64,000 nucleotides of DNA from Ligustrum vulgare (lineage: Eukaryota; Streptophyta; Magnoliopsida; Lamiales; Oleaceae). How positions within the stretch are numbered: the first letter of the stretch is position 1; every line of letters starts with the position of its first letter. The notes beneath the pieces were generated by a model, which saw nothing but the letters and a program-made list of their open reading frames with translations, was not told the DNA's origin and ran no database searches. The translations under genes were made by a program, and so were the position numbers. Location of the stretch: contig OY743177.1 in NCBI GenBank assembly GCA_963555705.1, positions 51,598,596 through 51,662,595 on the forward strand. The letters are read 5' to 3'. This document shows, piece after piece, positions 33,901-45,309 of this stretch.

Positions 33901-33999
33901 CCTAATTTTGTTGCCAGAGAACCTATATACATCTTGTCGTTATACTTCAGCAATCCATTCTGATACTAATAATCTAGGTGGCTATTGTTGTTTAATATA

Positions 34000-35757
34000 A
34001 GGGCAGAAATTATATCTTGAGTCTTTGAACCTCCCTTATAACTGTATTCTAATTCTTGCATCCAAATAGGAGTGACAGTGGAATAGCAGTACAACTAGCC
34101 CCAATCTCCCTTCTAGGCAAAGCATCTGCCACCTTGTTATCTTCTCCCTTCTTGTAAATAATTTCATAGTCTATCTTCGATAGTTTTGTCAGCCATTTTT
34201 ATTGAAGAGGTGTGGTAATCTTTTGATCTAATAGAACTTCGAAGCTTGATGGGATGTCTTTACCACAAAGTGATTAAATTTTAGATAATGTCTCCATTTG
34301 CTGATAGTAGTCACTAAGGCAAGTAATTCCTTCTTGTAGATTGAAAGACCCATATTTCTTTATCCCATAGTCTTGTTAAGGTAGGCCAGTGGTCTTTTAT
34401 TCTGCATTAGTACTGCTCCAATGCCCCCATGGCATGCATCAGTCTCAATTACAAATTGCTGAGAGAAATTTGGTAGAGCCAATATTGGGGTAGAGCACAT
34501 GGCTGACTTGAGTAACTCAAAAGCCTCTTCAGTAGCTAGTGTCCAAGTAAAATTATCTCTCTTCAACATCTCAGTCAATGTTTTAGCAATTGCCCCATAA
34601 CCTTGCACAAATTTTCTATAATAGTGTGCCAACCCAAGGAAACCTCTTAGCTATTTAATATTGGCAGGTTTGGGCCATTTGTCCATAGATTCTATTTCAT
34701 TTGGTCTGCTGCTACTCCCCTCTGGTTGATAACATGTCCCCAGGTATTCCACTTGTGTCTGCCCAAATGAACATTTTGAAGCCTTGGCAAACAAATTGTG
34801 TTTATCAAGTATAGTCAAGACTTCCCTTAAATGTTGCCAATGAGAGTGTAGGTCTGAGCTATATACCAGTATGTCGTCAAAGAACACCAATACAAATCTT
34901 CTCAATTGATTTTTAAATACATCATTCATAAGGCTTTCGAAATGTAGTAAGAGCATTAGTAAGGCCGAAGGGCATTACCTTCATTTCATAGAGTCCATGA
35001 TGCGTTTTGAAAGCTGTTTTCTATATTTCTTCTTGGGATACCCTGATCTGATGATAACCCACTCTTAGATCGATCTTGGAGAAGTATTTTGAGCTATTTA
35101 GTTCATCCAAAAGTTCTTCAATTAGTAGCATGGGATACTTATCTTTAATAGTTAGATTGTTAAGCTGTCGGCAGTCTACACATAATCTCCAACTTCCATC
35201 CTTCTTCTTGACCAGCAATACAGGAGAAGCAAAAGGACTTTGGCTGGTTTGAATGATTCCGGAGTTTAGCATCTCTTGCACCATCTTTTCTATTTCACTC
35301 TTCTGAACGAAAGGGCACCTGTACGGCCTTGTTTTAAAAGGCTGAGCTCCTGTCTTTAGAGGTATGTGGTGATCATGGGCTCGAGTTGGAGGTAAGCCTT
35401 GGGGTTCTTGGAATGCTGATTGGAATTCTGCTAATATTCTCTGTACCTCTTCTGGAGTTTTGTTTTCCAACTTTTCCTCTATCCCTGTTTCATAAAGTTG
35501 GGCCATAATACCATAAGATACCATCCCTAAGATTTGTTTCAACTCTTTTCTGTGCATTGGTTTCAATTCATCCCTTAGTTGGCTATCCTTCAATGTTACC
35601 AATTGGCCTCCATAATCAAACATTAGATATCTATTATGGAAATCCATTACCACGAACCCAAACTGACCTAGCCAATCAACTCCCAACACCATGTCACTTC
35701 CCCCCAATATGAGAGTTTTGACCTTTAATTGAAACTCCTAGTCCTGTATTTCCATAT
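34000..35757 (-). pseudogene. gypsy protease C-terminus, reverse transcriptase and RNase H (broken)
   Basis: Minus strand: LGGSDMVLGVDWL closes the protease (about 35700). RT then shows FASPVLLVKKKDGSWRLCVD, NSSKYFSKIDLRVGYHQIRV, MPFGLTNAL and the catalytic FFDDILVYSSDL (about 34880). RNase H opens KPLTEML-like, with FVIETDACHGGIGAVLMQ (catalytic Asp kept) and, after a stop, WRHYLKFNHFVVKTSHQ. A frameshift near 34945, stops near 34645 and 34357, and a Trp-to-stop change near 35738 kill it. The wording is that of a non-Tat, non-Athila gypsy, with a CX2C gag knuckle and TGGTATCAGAGC primer site. Confidence 0.92.
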
Positions 35758-36738
35758 CAACGGAGTGCTAATATGATACGAATCATAGTGAGCTTTATAG
35801 AAAGTTAAATATTCAAGTCAAATAGAAGTGCAATCTAATGAACTATATCGGAATTGGATGCATAATATGTGTTTTTGGAGTAAAAATGGATCACTGAACA
35901 AAACTCATGGACCAAAGCACTTAAGCCCAATGATTTATGGCCAAATTTCATTATTTGGGGTTTCAAAACAGTAAGTCAATTATACAGATGAGAATTAGGG
36001 TTTTCGTGCAATTTATTTTATTTTCCGTTTTTTATTATTTTATTAGGGTTTTTTGCCTCTATAGCGGTTACCCTAGTTGTGAGGTCATTTTTTCTTATTT
36101 ATATGTTATTTCTTCATTGTAATAGTTCGAATTTGATTTTTAGTAAAGATATTGAGTGTTTTTCAATAGTAAATGTGTTGATTCACTTTACAAATTCAAA
36201 CTTATCAAGATTAATCATCTTGTGATGTTCATCCCGAACTTTTCAAAGATTAATCATCTTTGTGGGATTCAAATCAAACTTATCAAGGATATCTGGATAT
36301 TTCTTGTGGTGTTCACAAATCTTGGTTCTTGCTTCCGCAACTTAAATTCCTGTGTCGTGAAGATCCTATCAATCATCCACAACTTGAATTTGGATTTTTT
36401 CAGCGTTTCTTCCACATTTTCGTCATGTTCCCTGAACGGGATCACATCATCTGGTATCAGAGCTTGGATCTAAATTCAATTTTTGATATTTCTTGAATTT
36501 CTTGATTTTTTCTTATTCTTCGTATTCTTCATAGTTTTCCTTAGTTGATCCATATGAAAATCCCACAAAAATACAACTTTTTTTTATTTTAGTTAATTCT
36601 ATCTTTTCCATTATTTTATTTCTTGAATTCTTGTATTATTTTGCTAAATTTAGATATTTTCTATCGTTTGTTGTTTATTCCGCGTTCTTTGTCACGTTTC
36701 CCAAGTGGGATTGCATCATGATATTTTATTTTTCTAGC
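35758..36738 (+). mobile_element. LTR fragment of another retrotransposon inside the protease gene
   Basis: Splits the protease coding region between a VGGDE-type segment (36739 side) and DMEIQD (35757 side). A plus-strand LTR-like stretch ends gggatcacatca and is followed by tctggtatcagagc, a tRNA-Met primer site at 36453-36464. A second LTR-end-like phrase, gtgggattgcatca, lies at 36706-36719. It is probably a copia LTR plus a deleted internal remnant. Exact ends and target duplication could not be fixed. Confidence 0.6.
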
Positions 36739-36838
36739 TCATCTCCTCCGACCACTATAACTGGGAGGGCTTTGGATTTATCTATCACATAGTTCAATTC
36801 CTTAGCTAACTTCTCGTCTAGGAAGCTATGGGTACTAC
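36739..36838 (-). pseudogene. gypsy protease fragment downstream of the active site
   Basis: Minus strand THSFLDEKLAKELNY..ALPVIVVGGDE. Joined to the DSGS codons at 42872-42883 it completes the retropepsin active-site loop. Confidence 0.9.
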
Positions 36839-38551
36839 TGATAAGTTTGTTTTATACACTTATTTATCTGTCAAAATTAGGATATTATTTTTTTTTGTTG
36901 AATAAACTCTACGTAAATTTTATTATTTGTCATTATTTCAGGATTTATCCCAAAATCAAGAAAAATGAGGAATTGAAGCAATTACTCAATAATTGGATGG
37001 AAAAACAAAATTTTGGATGCAACTGAAGATAAAATAAAGAACAAAGGAATCAAGGGTTTAATTGCACAATTGAAGAGACTCAATGACCAACTTGAATTGT
37101 TTGGAAAAATTAAGGCCATTTTATGTAAAACCTACAATAATATTACTTAGGCCTCAAATTAAATTAAGACTTTTGGCCCAAGTTATTGCATGGCTAATTG
37201 GAGTTTATATATATACTTCTTTGTTCAAAAAAAGAAAAAAAAAAGAAAGAGGAAGAGCAGCCGTGGGAAGAAAATAGGGAGAGAGGTTAGACGGCTGAGG
37301 AGATACATAGATTAAATATATAGGGCTGGTGAGATAAGAGAGAAGTCATTTGGGGAACATATTTTGAAGAAGGCAGCAACATTGGTGAGGAATTGGAGAG
37401 ATATATACTCAGGCAGCCGGGTGGAGAAAAGAAAAAAAAATGATAATTATAGAGGCAGTCGACTGGGGACAAAAAAGTGTGACGGCTGACTGCTGAGGGA
37501 ATTCCTTTGGTTTTGGATTAGCGTGTGGCTGGTTTTGGAGAAAAAAGCAAAGGCTGGGAATTGAAGCAAGTGTAGACTGTGATTAAACAAAAGTGTGTGG
37601 CTGGTGATTAAAGGAGAGAACATACACAAACAGAGGTTGCGTGGCTGGGAGACAAGAATTGAAGTCGGCTAATTGGTGGAATAAACGAAGGAGAAGCTGG
37701 TGCAATTGCAGTTGTGCGCGACTGTGTCAAACGAGGAGAAGGAGGATGCTTAGACTTCAACTATCCAAACTTCGAGTTTTGTTTTTATTATTTATTGTTT
37801 TTTCTGTCAAGAACATGAGTAGCTAAATTAATAATCGGGATTGACGATATAGATTTAATGTTTTTAGTTTGATTTTAGTTCTCAAGTTGGTATTTGATGT
37901 TCAAGTATTGATTTTATTATTACTCTTAATGCTTGAGTTGCTTGATCACCAACTCATGATTAAATGATTCTTTTCATAATTCGAGAGGTGAGTTAACAAT
38001 TAGATCACGTAATAAACTCCAGCAATTTCAACAAAAGATAGAGATATGAACTTTTGGTTATTTGTGGTCACTTATGAATTTCTAGGAAATTTAATGCATT
38101 TAACTAAGGAGAACTCTGACCCACTGTAGAAATACATGGTTGCTCTAGTTAAATATGCCTAATTTGAACTCGAGAGAGGTAAATTAGACCAAATACAATT
38201 TTAGAAAACAGCTTGAGATGAGAAAATAATCTAGAACATTACTTCAAAATTGTTAGTCCCGATATTCATTTAATTGTTTGAAAACCCCCCTACTTTGTTT
38301 CTTGCTTTCGTTAGTTGGTTTTAGTTTTCAATTTCTACTTTTATTTTAATTGCATTGTCTATTTCATTAAATCTATATTTTATTGTTGTTTTGGATTTTC
38401 TTGCAATTTATTTTCTTAATTCTACGAATATTTTAAATTAAATTAAAGCGATATCAAATAAATAGTTCTCATGGGATCGACAATTTGGATTCAAAAGTCC
38501 ACTTTTACTACTTGTTAACGATATCGTGCACTTGCGATAATCAAACCAACA
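36839..38551 (+). repeat. 5' LTR of element 2
   Basis: 1713 bp, TG..CA. Keeps the segment (about 37880-38500) that the 3' LTR has lost. Confidence 0.9.
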
Positions 38552-38699
38552 AGTGTTTGCCGCCGTTGTCGGGGGACTATTTTAATTTTTTATTTATTTA
38601 TTTTGATTTTTAGTATTCTTACCTTTTAGATTTAGTTTGTCTTTATTTGTGTTTTTTGTTTTGCATATGATCTTCTTGCTTTTTTGTGTGACATTATTG

Positions 38700-39243
38700 A
38701 TAGTGATAGAAGAAAAACTAAGAAATCAAGGCAACACGGGAGGACATGAGCTATATGATAGAATATAATACTTTTTCCGACGTAGATGATGAGTACTTGT
38801 GCTTTGAACTATTAATGACCCAATCAATCATTATTAGGGACCCTTTGGAAATTCAAACAAGTTCAACATGTGAATACTGTGGAGCAATCCAAAATACTGC
38901 AGATTGTATACTGCTGGCCACATAAGAGGAAGTGAAGAACTTTCTAAATGATGATACATGCCTATTTTACAAAGCCGAAAAATACAAGACACAACAACCA
39001 TAGATTCATTTGACAAGGCCAGAGGAGGACAGACCAGGGGAAATTAATAAAGAAGAAGTTAAGGAACGATTTGCACCATCAAAAGAGGAAGATGAGCATG
39101 TTGAGAAAGAGGAGTTGATTTTAATTGAGAACATAACAGTCGACAAGTGTGTAGCTATCAAGCAATCATTGTACTTAATTGATTCTCATAAAATTGATTT
39201 TGTGATAAGGCCCGAAGAAAAGATCGAAATATATATAGTTTAG
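38700..39243 (+). pseudogene. Possible gag remnant in element 2
   Basis: A frame near 38870 reads CEYCGAIQNTADC, like a degenerate gag zinc knuckle, and is followed by an acidic 77-codon frame (39010-39243: MTRPEEDRPGEINKEEVKER..). Stops between them break it. This is weak, but consistent with a decayed gag of an Athila/Tat-type ancestor. Confidence 0.35.
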
Positions 39244-40120
39244 TTCGAATCTGATGGTAATGTTAACTCTGATTTTGAGCAGGACGGCATAAAAATTTGG
39301 AACGAAAGTATGAATTGGAGGAAAGACAACTTCAGCAAATATAACAGATTATCAAAATCATAATTTCGAGTGACTTGAAGTCATGTTCAAAAGTCGGGTT
39401 TTAGACTATAAACGGAGCGCTTATTGGGAGACAACCCAATTTTCTTTTCTTTTTATTTATTTTACTTTATTTATAACTTTATATTTATAGTTTTAGGTAG
39501 TACTTGTATTTTATTTTTATTTTTTTCTTCTTGAAGTTTTTGTAGTTAGCATCCCTAGCACTAACCCATTTAATTTCATCTTCAAGTGCATTTTTAGTTA
39601 AAATTCATACATCATCCATGAGCTTACAATTTTGCATCACATTATTTCAACCTCATTTCTCTTATCACATCAAAACAAATCATATGCATGATTTTGCACG
39701 CTTTGAGGAATTATGCATGATAATTGTAATATTCATGATGGTCAACCATGTTTGAAAATTCAGATTTTTGCTATGTTTTAGTTGGGATTGTTGGTGTTGG
39801 TCTATTTCAATTTATTAATGGTGTGTATGATTCTAATGTTGTTTATTTTTTACTTGCGATGAACACACTACTTGTAACACCTCCAACCAAGTATGGAAAC
39901 ACAAGAAACAGGTCGAAATCATCCAAGCGAGATCAAAACAAAGCTTCAAATTATCACATCGCTCCTCTAAATCTGGGAAGTACCTAACTCCTCTTTTATG
40001 TATTATTATTAATTGATATATCTTTTCTTTTACATTGAGGACAATGTAACTTTCTAGTTTGAGGGGGGGTGGTATCGCATTTCTTTATTTTGTTCATTCG
40101 ATGCCTTATTTTTGGGATTC

Positions 40121-40150
40121 GTTAAATATATATATATATATATATATATT
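40121..40150. repeat. (TA)n run
   Basis: Short TA microsatellite in the internal region of element 2. Confidence 0.85.
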
Positions 40151-40646
40151 GAAAACTTTATTGACATCTTTATTGCTCAGGATGTAGTATGAATCAAATC
40201 TTACTCTAACTTGGATTTTGGACAATATGAAAACATGAATTTTATGAACTAGTTATCACTTGTTAGGTTTCATCTACATTGTGCACATAGCCATTAGTGG
40301 ATAAATACTCGTGTAGGAATTTGTTTAACACGTGTAGGGAAAATATTATGCACATTTAACATAGGAATGATTATTAATCCCTAAACATAGATCTAGATAC
40401 ATCCCAACATTAAAAACTTAGAATCTAAACTTGCTCAAGAGCAATTTGGGGGTGGGAAGAAATGGTGACGATAGGCTTAAACTTTTAATAGTCTGTAGTT
40501 CCTGAAATGTGTCATTGGTTGAAGAGACCTTGGTCAACGGGTATAAACCATTGCCAGCATAAAAATAGAAAAATGCAGAAGGTCTTATTCTGCTCTTCAA
40601 AAACCTTTTTGACTCGAGTAATTAAGTCTAAGGGGCCTTTCAAACC

Positions 40647-41132
40647 TAGTGATGGCAATGGAGCGGATCGGGGCGGATCAGTGCCGATCCAAATCCGCTC
40701 CACGAAATTTCGGATCGGATCGGATCGGATCAAACAGTAAAAATCTCGGATCAGATCGGGTTCGGATCGGGTCGGATCGAAACAAACATTAAGAAATTTT
40801 CGTTATATATTTTCGTTAACGACAAATAAATCAATACATAATTCATAAAATAACTAATATAATATCTAATTCATATAACAAAATATTACATATACAGAGA
40901 ATTAATGATTTTGTACCAAATTCAATAAAAGATTATATATTTTATATTTAATAATTAATTTTTTTTACATATTTTTTTAATTTTTAAAAAAAATTCGGAT
41001 CGCGGATCGGGTCGGATCGGATCACCCCTGATCCAAATCCGATCCATAGATCCACGGATCGGGATTTTTTCGGATCGGGTCGGGTCGGATCGACGGATCA
41101 ACGGATCGGATCGAATTTTTTTGCCATCTCTA
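40647..41132. mobile_element. Non-autonomous hAT element (MITE) rich in 'ggatc'
   Basis: Ends TAGTGATGGCAA and, inverted, TAGAGATGGCAA, flanked by the exact 8-bp duplication ttcaaacc (40639-40646, 41133-41140). The related element 1 has the unoccupied site, ctttcaaaccttg, at 20921-20934. The sub-terminal regions are dense in ggatc/gatcc repeats. Confidence 0.93.
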
Positions 41133-41783
41133 TTCAAACCTGGTGCCCTAAAGTCGTTTGGTTTGGGAGTCACTGACCTAAAGCTCGCTATAAGGGTCAT
41201 ATAAAAAACAAGTATGAAAAGTTCTGTACAAAGATGGTTAAAGACATGGATATTAACAGAAAAAATCGTCCATAAAAAAAAATTGTTATAAGCTTGTTGA
41301 TTGAGACTTTGATACTAAAGGCATGGATTAGGAAACCACTTACCATTGATGGTTTGGGCAGACTTAGCTAATTCTGACCATCTTGTGTGGAAAAATGCAA
41401 AAATTTGATGTTTAGAAATCACATGAATAGAAGGAACCTTAGGATTCGAGAGAAAAATAGTAAGTTGTGATCATCCATGAACGATGCAAGGAAAATCATT
41501 AGATTCGTTAGAGTGACCACATGGGATTCGGGCTTGATTGTACATAACAAGCAACACAGTGTTAGGTATATCCTTTGCATGAGTAGGAGTTTGATAATGG
41601 CTATCCACACACACACTTGAAAATTTTGCATGAGATAACTAGAAACTATTTTACTGTGTTATTCATAACTCTGGCTCAAAGCGTGAACTAATTTGGACTA
41701 TTGAGGCAATATGGTAAATGAGTTAATAGTTAAAAATTTTGTTATTAAGTTATTTTGACAAATTTTTGTTTTTAGTATTAGTT

Positions 41784-41803
41784 TGTTCAAGGACGAACAA
41801 ATA
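41784..41803. repeat. Conserved hairpin ahead of the 3' LTR (element 2)
   Basis: tttgttc-aagga-cgaacaaa is an inverted repeat ~20 bases before the polypurine tract. Element 1 has the same hairpin (attgttcg-agga-cgaacaat, about 21747-21766), perfect there. Confidence 0.75.
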
Positions 41804-41820
41804 TTCTAGTTATGAGGGTT

Positions 41821-42871
41821 TGATAAGCGTATTTTATAGACTTATTTGTTTGTCAAAATTAGGATATTATTTTATTTTTGTTGAATAAACTCTACGTAAT
41901 TTTTATTATTTGTCATTATTTCAGGTTTTATCCCAAAATCAAGGAAAATGAGGAATTAAAGCAATTACTCAATAATTGGATGGAAAAACTAAATTTTGGA
42001 TGCAATTGACGATAAAATAAAGAACAAAGGAATTAAGGGCTTAATTGCACAATTGAAGAGACTCAATGACCAACTTGAATTGTTTGGAACTCAAAATCAA
42101 TTAAAACTTTTAGCCCAAGTTATTGCATGACTAATTGGAGTTTATGTATATATGTATGTATGTGTATATATATATATACACTTCTTTGTTAAAAAAAAAA
42201 AAGAAAGAAAGGAGGAGCAGCCGTGGGAAGAAAAAAGGGAGAGAGGTTAGATGGCTGAGGAGATACATAGATTAAATATACAGGGTTGGTGAGATAAGAG
42301 AGAAGTGGGTTGGGGAACATTGGTGAGGAATTGGAGAGATATATACACAGGCAGCCGAGTGGAGAAAAAAAAATGATAATTATAAAGGCAGTCGACTGGG
42401 GACAAAAAAGTGTGATGGCTGGAGGGAATTCCTTCAGTTTTGGATTAGTGTGAGGCTGGTTTTGGAGAGAAAAAAACAAAGGTTGGGAATTAAAGAAAGT
42501 GGAGGCTATGATTAAATAAAAGTGTGTGGCTGGTGATTAAATGAGAGAATATACACAAACAGAGGTTGCGTGGCTGGGAGACAAGAATTGAAGTCGGCTG
42601 ATTGGTGGAATAAACGAAGGAGAAGCTTGTGCAATTGCAGTTGTGCGCGGCTGTGTCAAACGAGGAGAAGGAGGAAGCTTGGACTTCAACTATCCAAACT
42701 CCAGGTTTTGTTTTTATTATTTATTGTTTTTTCTGCCAAGAACATGAGTAGCTAAATTAATAATCAGGATTGACGATATAGGTTTAATGTTTTTAGTTTG
42801 TTTTTAATTCTCAAAGGTCCACTTTTATTACTTGTTAACGGTATCGTGCACTTGCAATAATCAAACTAACA
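41821..42871 (+). repeat. 3' LTR of element 2, internally deleted
   Basis: Matches LTR 1 except for a ~660-bp deletion joining ..ttctcaa to ggtccactttt.. at about 42817. Confidence 0.9.
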
Positions 42872-44107
42872 ACTACCACTATCAATAAGTATAGACACAT
42901 TCCTCTTTTTAATGAAACCAGCAATCCTTGGTGTTTTCTGCTTCTTTTTCCAGTCAATGCATGTATGGTTATCTGCATTATTTCATCATCTAAACCCTCT
43001 TTACTTTCAACTCCTGTTTCTCCTCTTCCTTTCTCCTCCTCCCTATCCTCTTCTTCATCCAGCAGAATATACTGCAACATTTTATGTCTACATACATGCC
43101 CTACTGTGTAATTGTCGTCACACTTGCAACACAGACCCATGGTTCGTTTGGTTTAGAAGTCTTTAGGGGATATGGTTTGAAATTTTGGTAGGTTCTTTTC
43201 TAGTGGATTTTGTTTGTAATCTGGTGGTTTAGTGGGTTGGTTAGGTTGAGGTAACCAAGATTTGGCTATGAAGGTGGACTTCAGTTTCTAAGTTTTAGAC
43301 ATGGCAAGTATGGTTGCTTCCTGAAGAGAGGCAATCTCGAAGGCATGGCTAACTGTATGGGGTTTTAACATTTTAACAATGTTTTTCACTTCTGATTTAC
43401 GGCCGCTGGTAAAAATGGATATGTAATATGTTTCGGGTAAGTTAGGTAGAGCCACCATAGCCTGTAATTTGAGGTCATCGAATTTTTCTTGATATTCAGT
43501 CATTGTCCCATACTTCTTGATCTTACTAAACAACTCTATTACCTCTTCTCATGCATACTCAGCAAATCTCCTACACAATTCATTCGAGAATACTGCCCAA
43601 CTAGTTTTTGGATGGTTGGAAGTGAATCCATGAAAGCACACATTAGCTTTCCCTTTCAAATCCATCTCTCCTATTCTCACTCTCAATTTGCCAGGAACCT
43701 GATTAAGGTGGAAATATTTGCGTGTCTACCTTCCTTAGCCATTCTCTAGGTCCCACCCAATCAAAGAAGGGAAGCTCAATTTTTGGCAGTTTTGAGGTCA
43801 TCTTACCTTCATTAGTGCTCTTGGTGACATTGGAGCTACTACCGTGTTGATGTAGTATTCCTAGTCCATTGAATGCCTGAGTAATAATCTCTTCTATTCG
43901 TTTCTCCGTATTACCCATGCATTGCCCAAATAGTTGCGCCAGCATAGACATCTTATTTTCTATCGTCTTGTTGAATTCTTTTTTCTCCTAGTCAGCTTCT
44001 TCCGGTTTCATTAGAATCACCTTAACAGAGGCACCCAAATCAACAATCTCCCTTTCTACCATAGCCAACCTCTCCTCATTGATCTTGTTCCTTGTTCTGT
44101 CAGCCAT
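42872..44107 (-). pseudogene. gypsy gag and protease active site (broken)
   Basis: The ATG at 44107 opens MADRTRNKINEER; a stop follows at 43988. Gag continues with KIELPFFDWVGPREWLRK (about 43780), then EYQEKFDDLKLQAM (about 43490) of the retrotransposon-gag domain, and a zinc-knuckle-like GLCCKCDDNYTVGHVC (about 43130). In a shifted frame the stretch TPRIAGFIKKRNVSILIDSG reaches the protease catalytic Asp-Ser-Gly, where element 2 interrupts it. Several stops and frameshifts. Confidence 0.88.
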
Positions 44108-44123
44108 TCCCACAGATTGTGCT

Positions 44124-44135
44124 GCTCTGATACCA
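44124..44135 (-). other. Primer binding site of the nested gypsy element
   Basis: gctctgatacca is the reverse complement of TGGTATCAGAGC, four bases inside the 5' LTR. Confidence 0.85.
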
Positions 44136-44139
44136 AATT

Positions 44140-45091
44140 TGTTATGAACAGTCACACTTAAAAGGAACATAGCAGAAATAATAGAAATTCAACTACAATT
44201 CAGTTGAATAATTGAATTAATTCCAATAACAACTTCAATGTCGAACAAGAAAGAAACATATAAAGGTGAGAAAAGAATGGGAAAGAGAATTTCAGCAGAA
44301 TTTAGGCTGCATTTGATAGCGTGGATGAAATTTGGGTGGAAAGAAAATGAATTCTAGGGAATTGAATTCCAAGGAGTTAAATTCTTGGAAATCTGAAGTT
44401 TAAGGTGTTTGATTGGTTTAATTTTCTAGGTGGAATAGAGGAGAATTTTTAAACTTTTGTTGTTAGATTGACATTATTTTCCATGAAAAATAAAACAAAA
44501 TTTGGCTATTTAGTAAAAAATTAAATATTTTCATACATTTTTACTTGATAATAATAACGTTAATTTTTGGGAAAAAAATAAATTAATTAACAACAACAAA
44601 AATGATCAAACGTGACGAAAGTGGTACAATCTTTTTCAAAAGGAAAATAAAACATACTCACTAGCCAAGAAAACCAAGTCCTCCAAAAGAAGGAACTCAG
44701 GCGCATGGAGCTCTCAACAAGGAAATGATTTCCATGGAAATAGTTGTCAATCAAACATGTCAAATGTAGAAAATTGGGTGGAAAATGTGGTTTTCCATGA
44801 AAAATAATATGTTTCAAACGCACCCTTATAATAAGAATCTCAAACAAATCTTATGCACCCGTTTCTCTCCCATTCTGATATATATATATAAGTTCTGAAA
44901 AATCTAAAAGCGAATATTACAAGCGTGTTCACGCTTTATTTGGAAAAAAACGATGTCGTCTACTCTTCAAGACCTTTGCTGAATTTGGAAATTGCAGTTG
45001 GTGTGCCTTTCTTCTTTCTTTATCTTCTTCGTCCCCAACCTTTGATAATAGTCTCTTCCAGTCCTCTCTTAGAATTCTGCCCCTGCTGATA
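44140..45091 (-). repeat. 5' LTR of the nested gypsy element
   Basis: On the plus strand it starts tgttatgaacag next to the primer site and ends ccctgctgata. The outer ~130 bp match the 3' LTR stub at 16925-17056. A MITE-like repeat (44305-44825) sits inside. Confidence 0.65.
44305..44825. mobile_element. MITE-like repeat in the LTR (partner 11113-11475)
   Basis: ggctgcatttgatag.. and ..gtttcaaacgcaccc are loosely inverted ends. The interior matches 11113-11475. Target duplication not clear. Confidence 0.55.
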
Positions 45092-45136
45092 GATTTTTCC
45101 CTTATCCAAATATGCAAAATGAATACTTCTCTTCAG

Positions 45137-45309
45137 GTTTCGTGTGCTTCAAGAGGTTGATGAAGGCAAACGGAGTTGTTGTAGACATCTAGCAGGTTAC
45201 AACAAAAGGGGGAGGAAGACATATCCGGAGAATGGAGCTAATGGAGACGATGAGCGTGGTAGTAATAATTTATCAAGTAGTCTACTGAGGATACTCTTCA
45301 ATAAACAAT
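45137..45309 (+). pseudogene. SPL-like: Isolated SPL (SBP-box) exon fragment
   Basis: Preceded by a splice acceptor (ctcttcag) and ended by a donor (caat/gtaagt), the 173-nt exon reads FRVLQEVDEGKRSC, CRHLAGYNKRGRKTYPEN, then GDDERGSNNLSSSLLRILFN. This is the second half of the SBP DNA-binding domain (second zinc site and nuclear-localisation basic stretch) of an SPL1/SPL12-type transcription factor. The intron phase (AG/G before TTT) matches the conserved SBP intron. Changes at core positions (EFDEG to EVDEG, CRRRL to CRHL, GHN to GYN, RRRK to RGRK) and the lack of other exons mark a captured, decaying fragment. Confidence 0.85.

Larger units (their letters stand above)
36839..42871 (+). mobile_element. 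Non-autonomous LTR retrotransposon 2 (LARD-like)
   Basis: LTRs 36839-38551 (1713 bp) and 41821-42871 (1051 bp) start tgataag and end aactaaca / aaccaaca. The exact duplication actac (36834-36838, 42872-42876) lies in the gypsy protease. The primer site tttgccgccgttgtcggggga follows LTR 1. It is the same family as 17917-24746: LTR ends, primer site, the 1.4 kb before the 3' LTR and the pre-LTR hairpin all match. The 3' LTR lacks ~660 bp present in the 5' LTR. A hAT MITE (40647-41132) is nested inside. The only protein-like trace is a gag-like remnant near 38700-39240. Confidence 0.9.
16925..45091 (-). mobile_element. Ty3/gypsy element expanded to ~28 kb by nested insertions
   Basis: Pieces of one minus-strand gypsy element lie in the right order and orientation across 28 kb: 5' LTR (45091-44140), primer site, gag (44107-42872), protease (to 35560), RT/RNase H (to 34360), integrase N-terminus (33900-33594), integrase core (24874-24752), integrase C-terminus (17911-17308), polypurine tract and 3' LTR stub (17056-16925). 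Each gap is filled by another element, and at three of the four gaps the coding sequence rejoins exactly when one target-site copy is removed. The 3' LTR is truncated at 16925, so no outer target duplication can be read. Confidence 0.85.

Noticed and set aside
42570..42755. 61-codon ORF shared with 37641-37826
   Set aside because: Both copies lie in LTRs of one element; identical because LTRs are copies, no domain seen.
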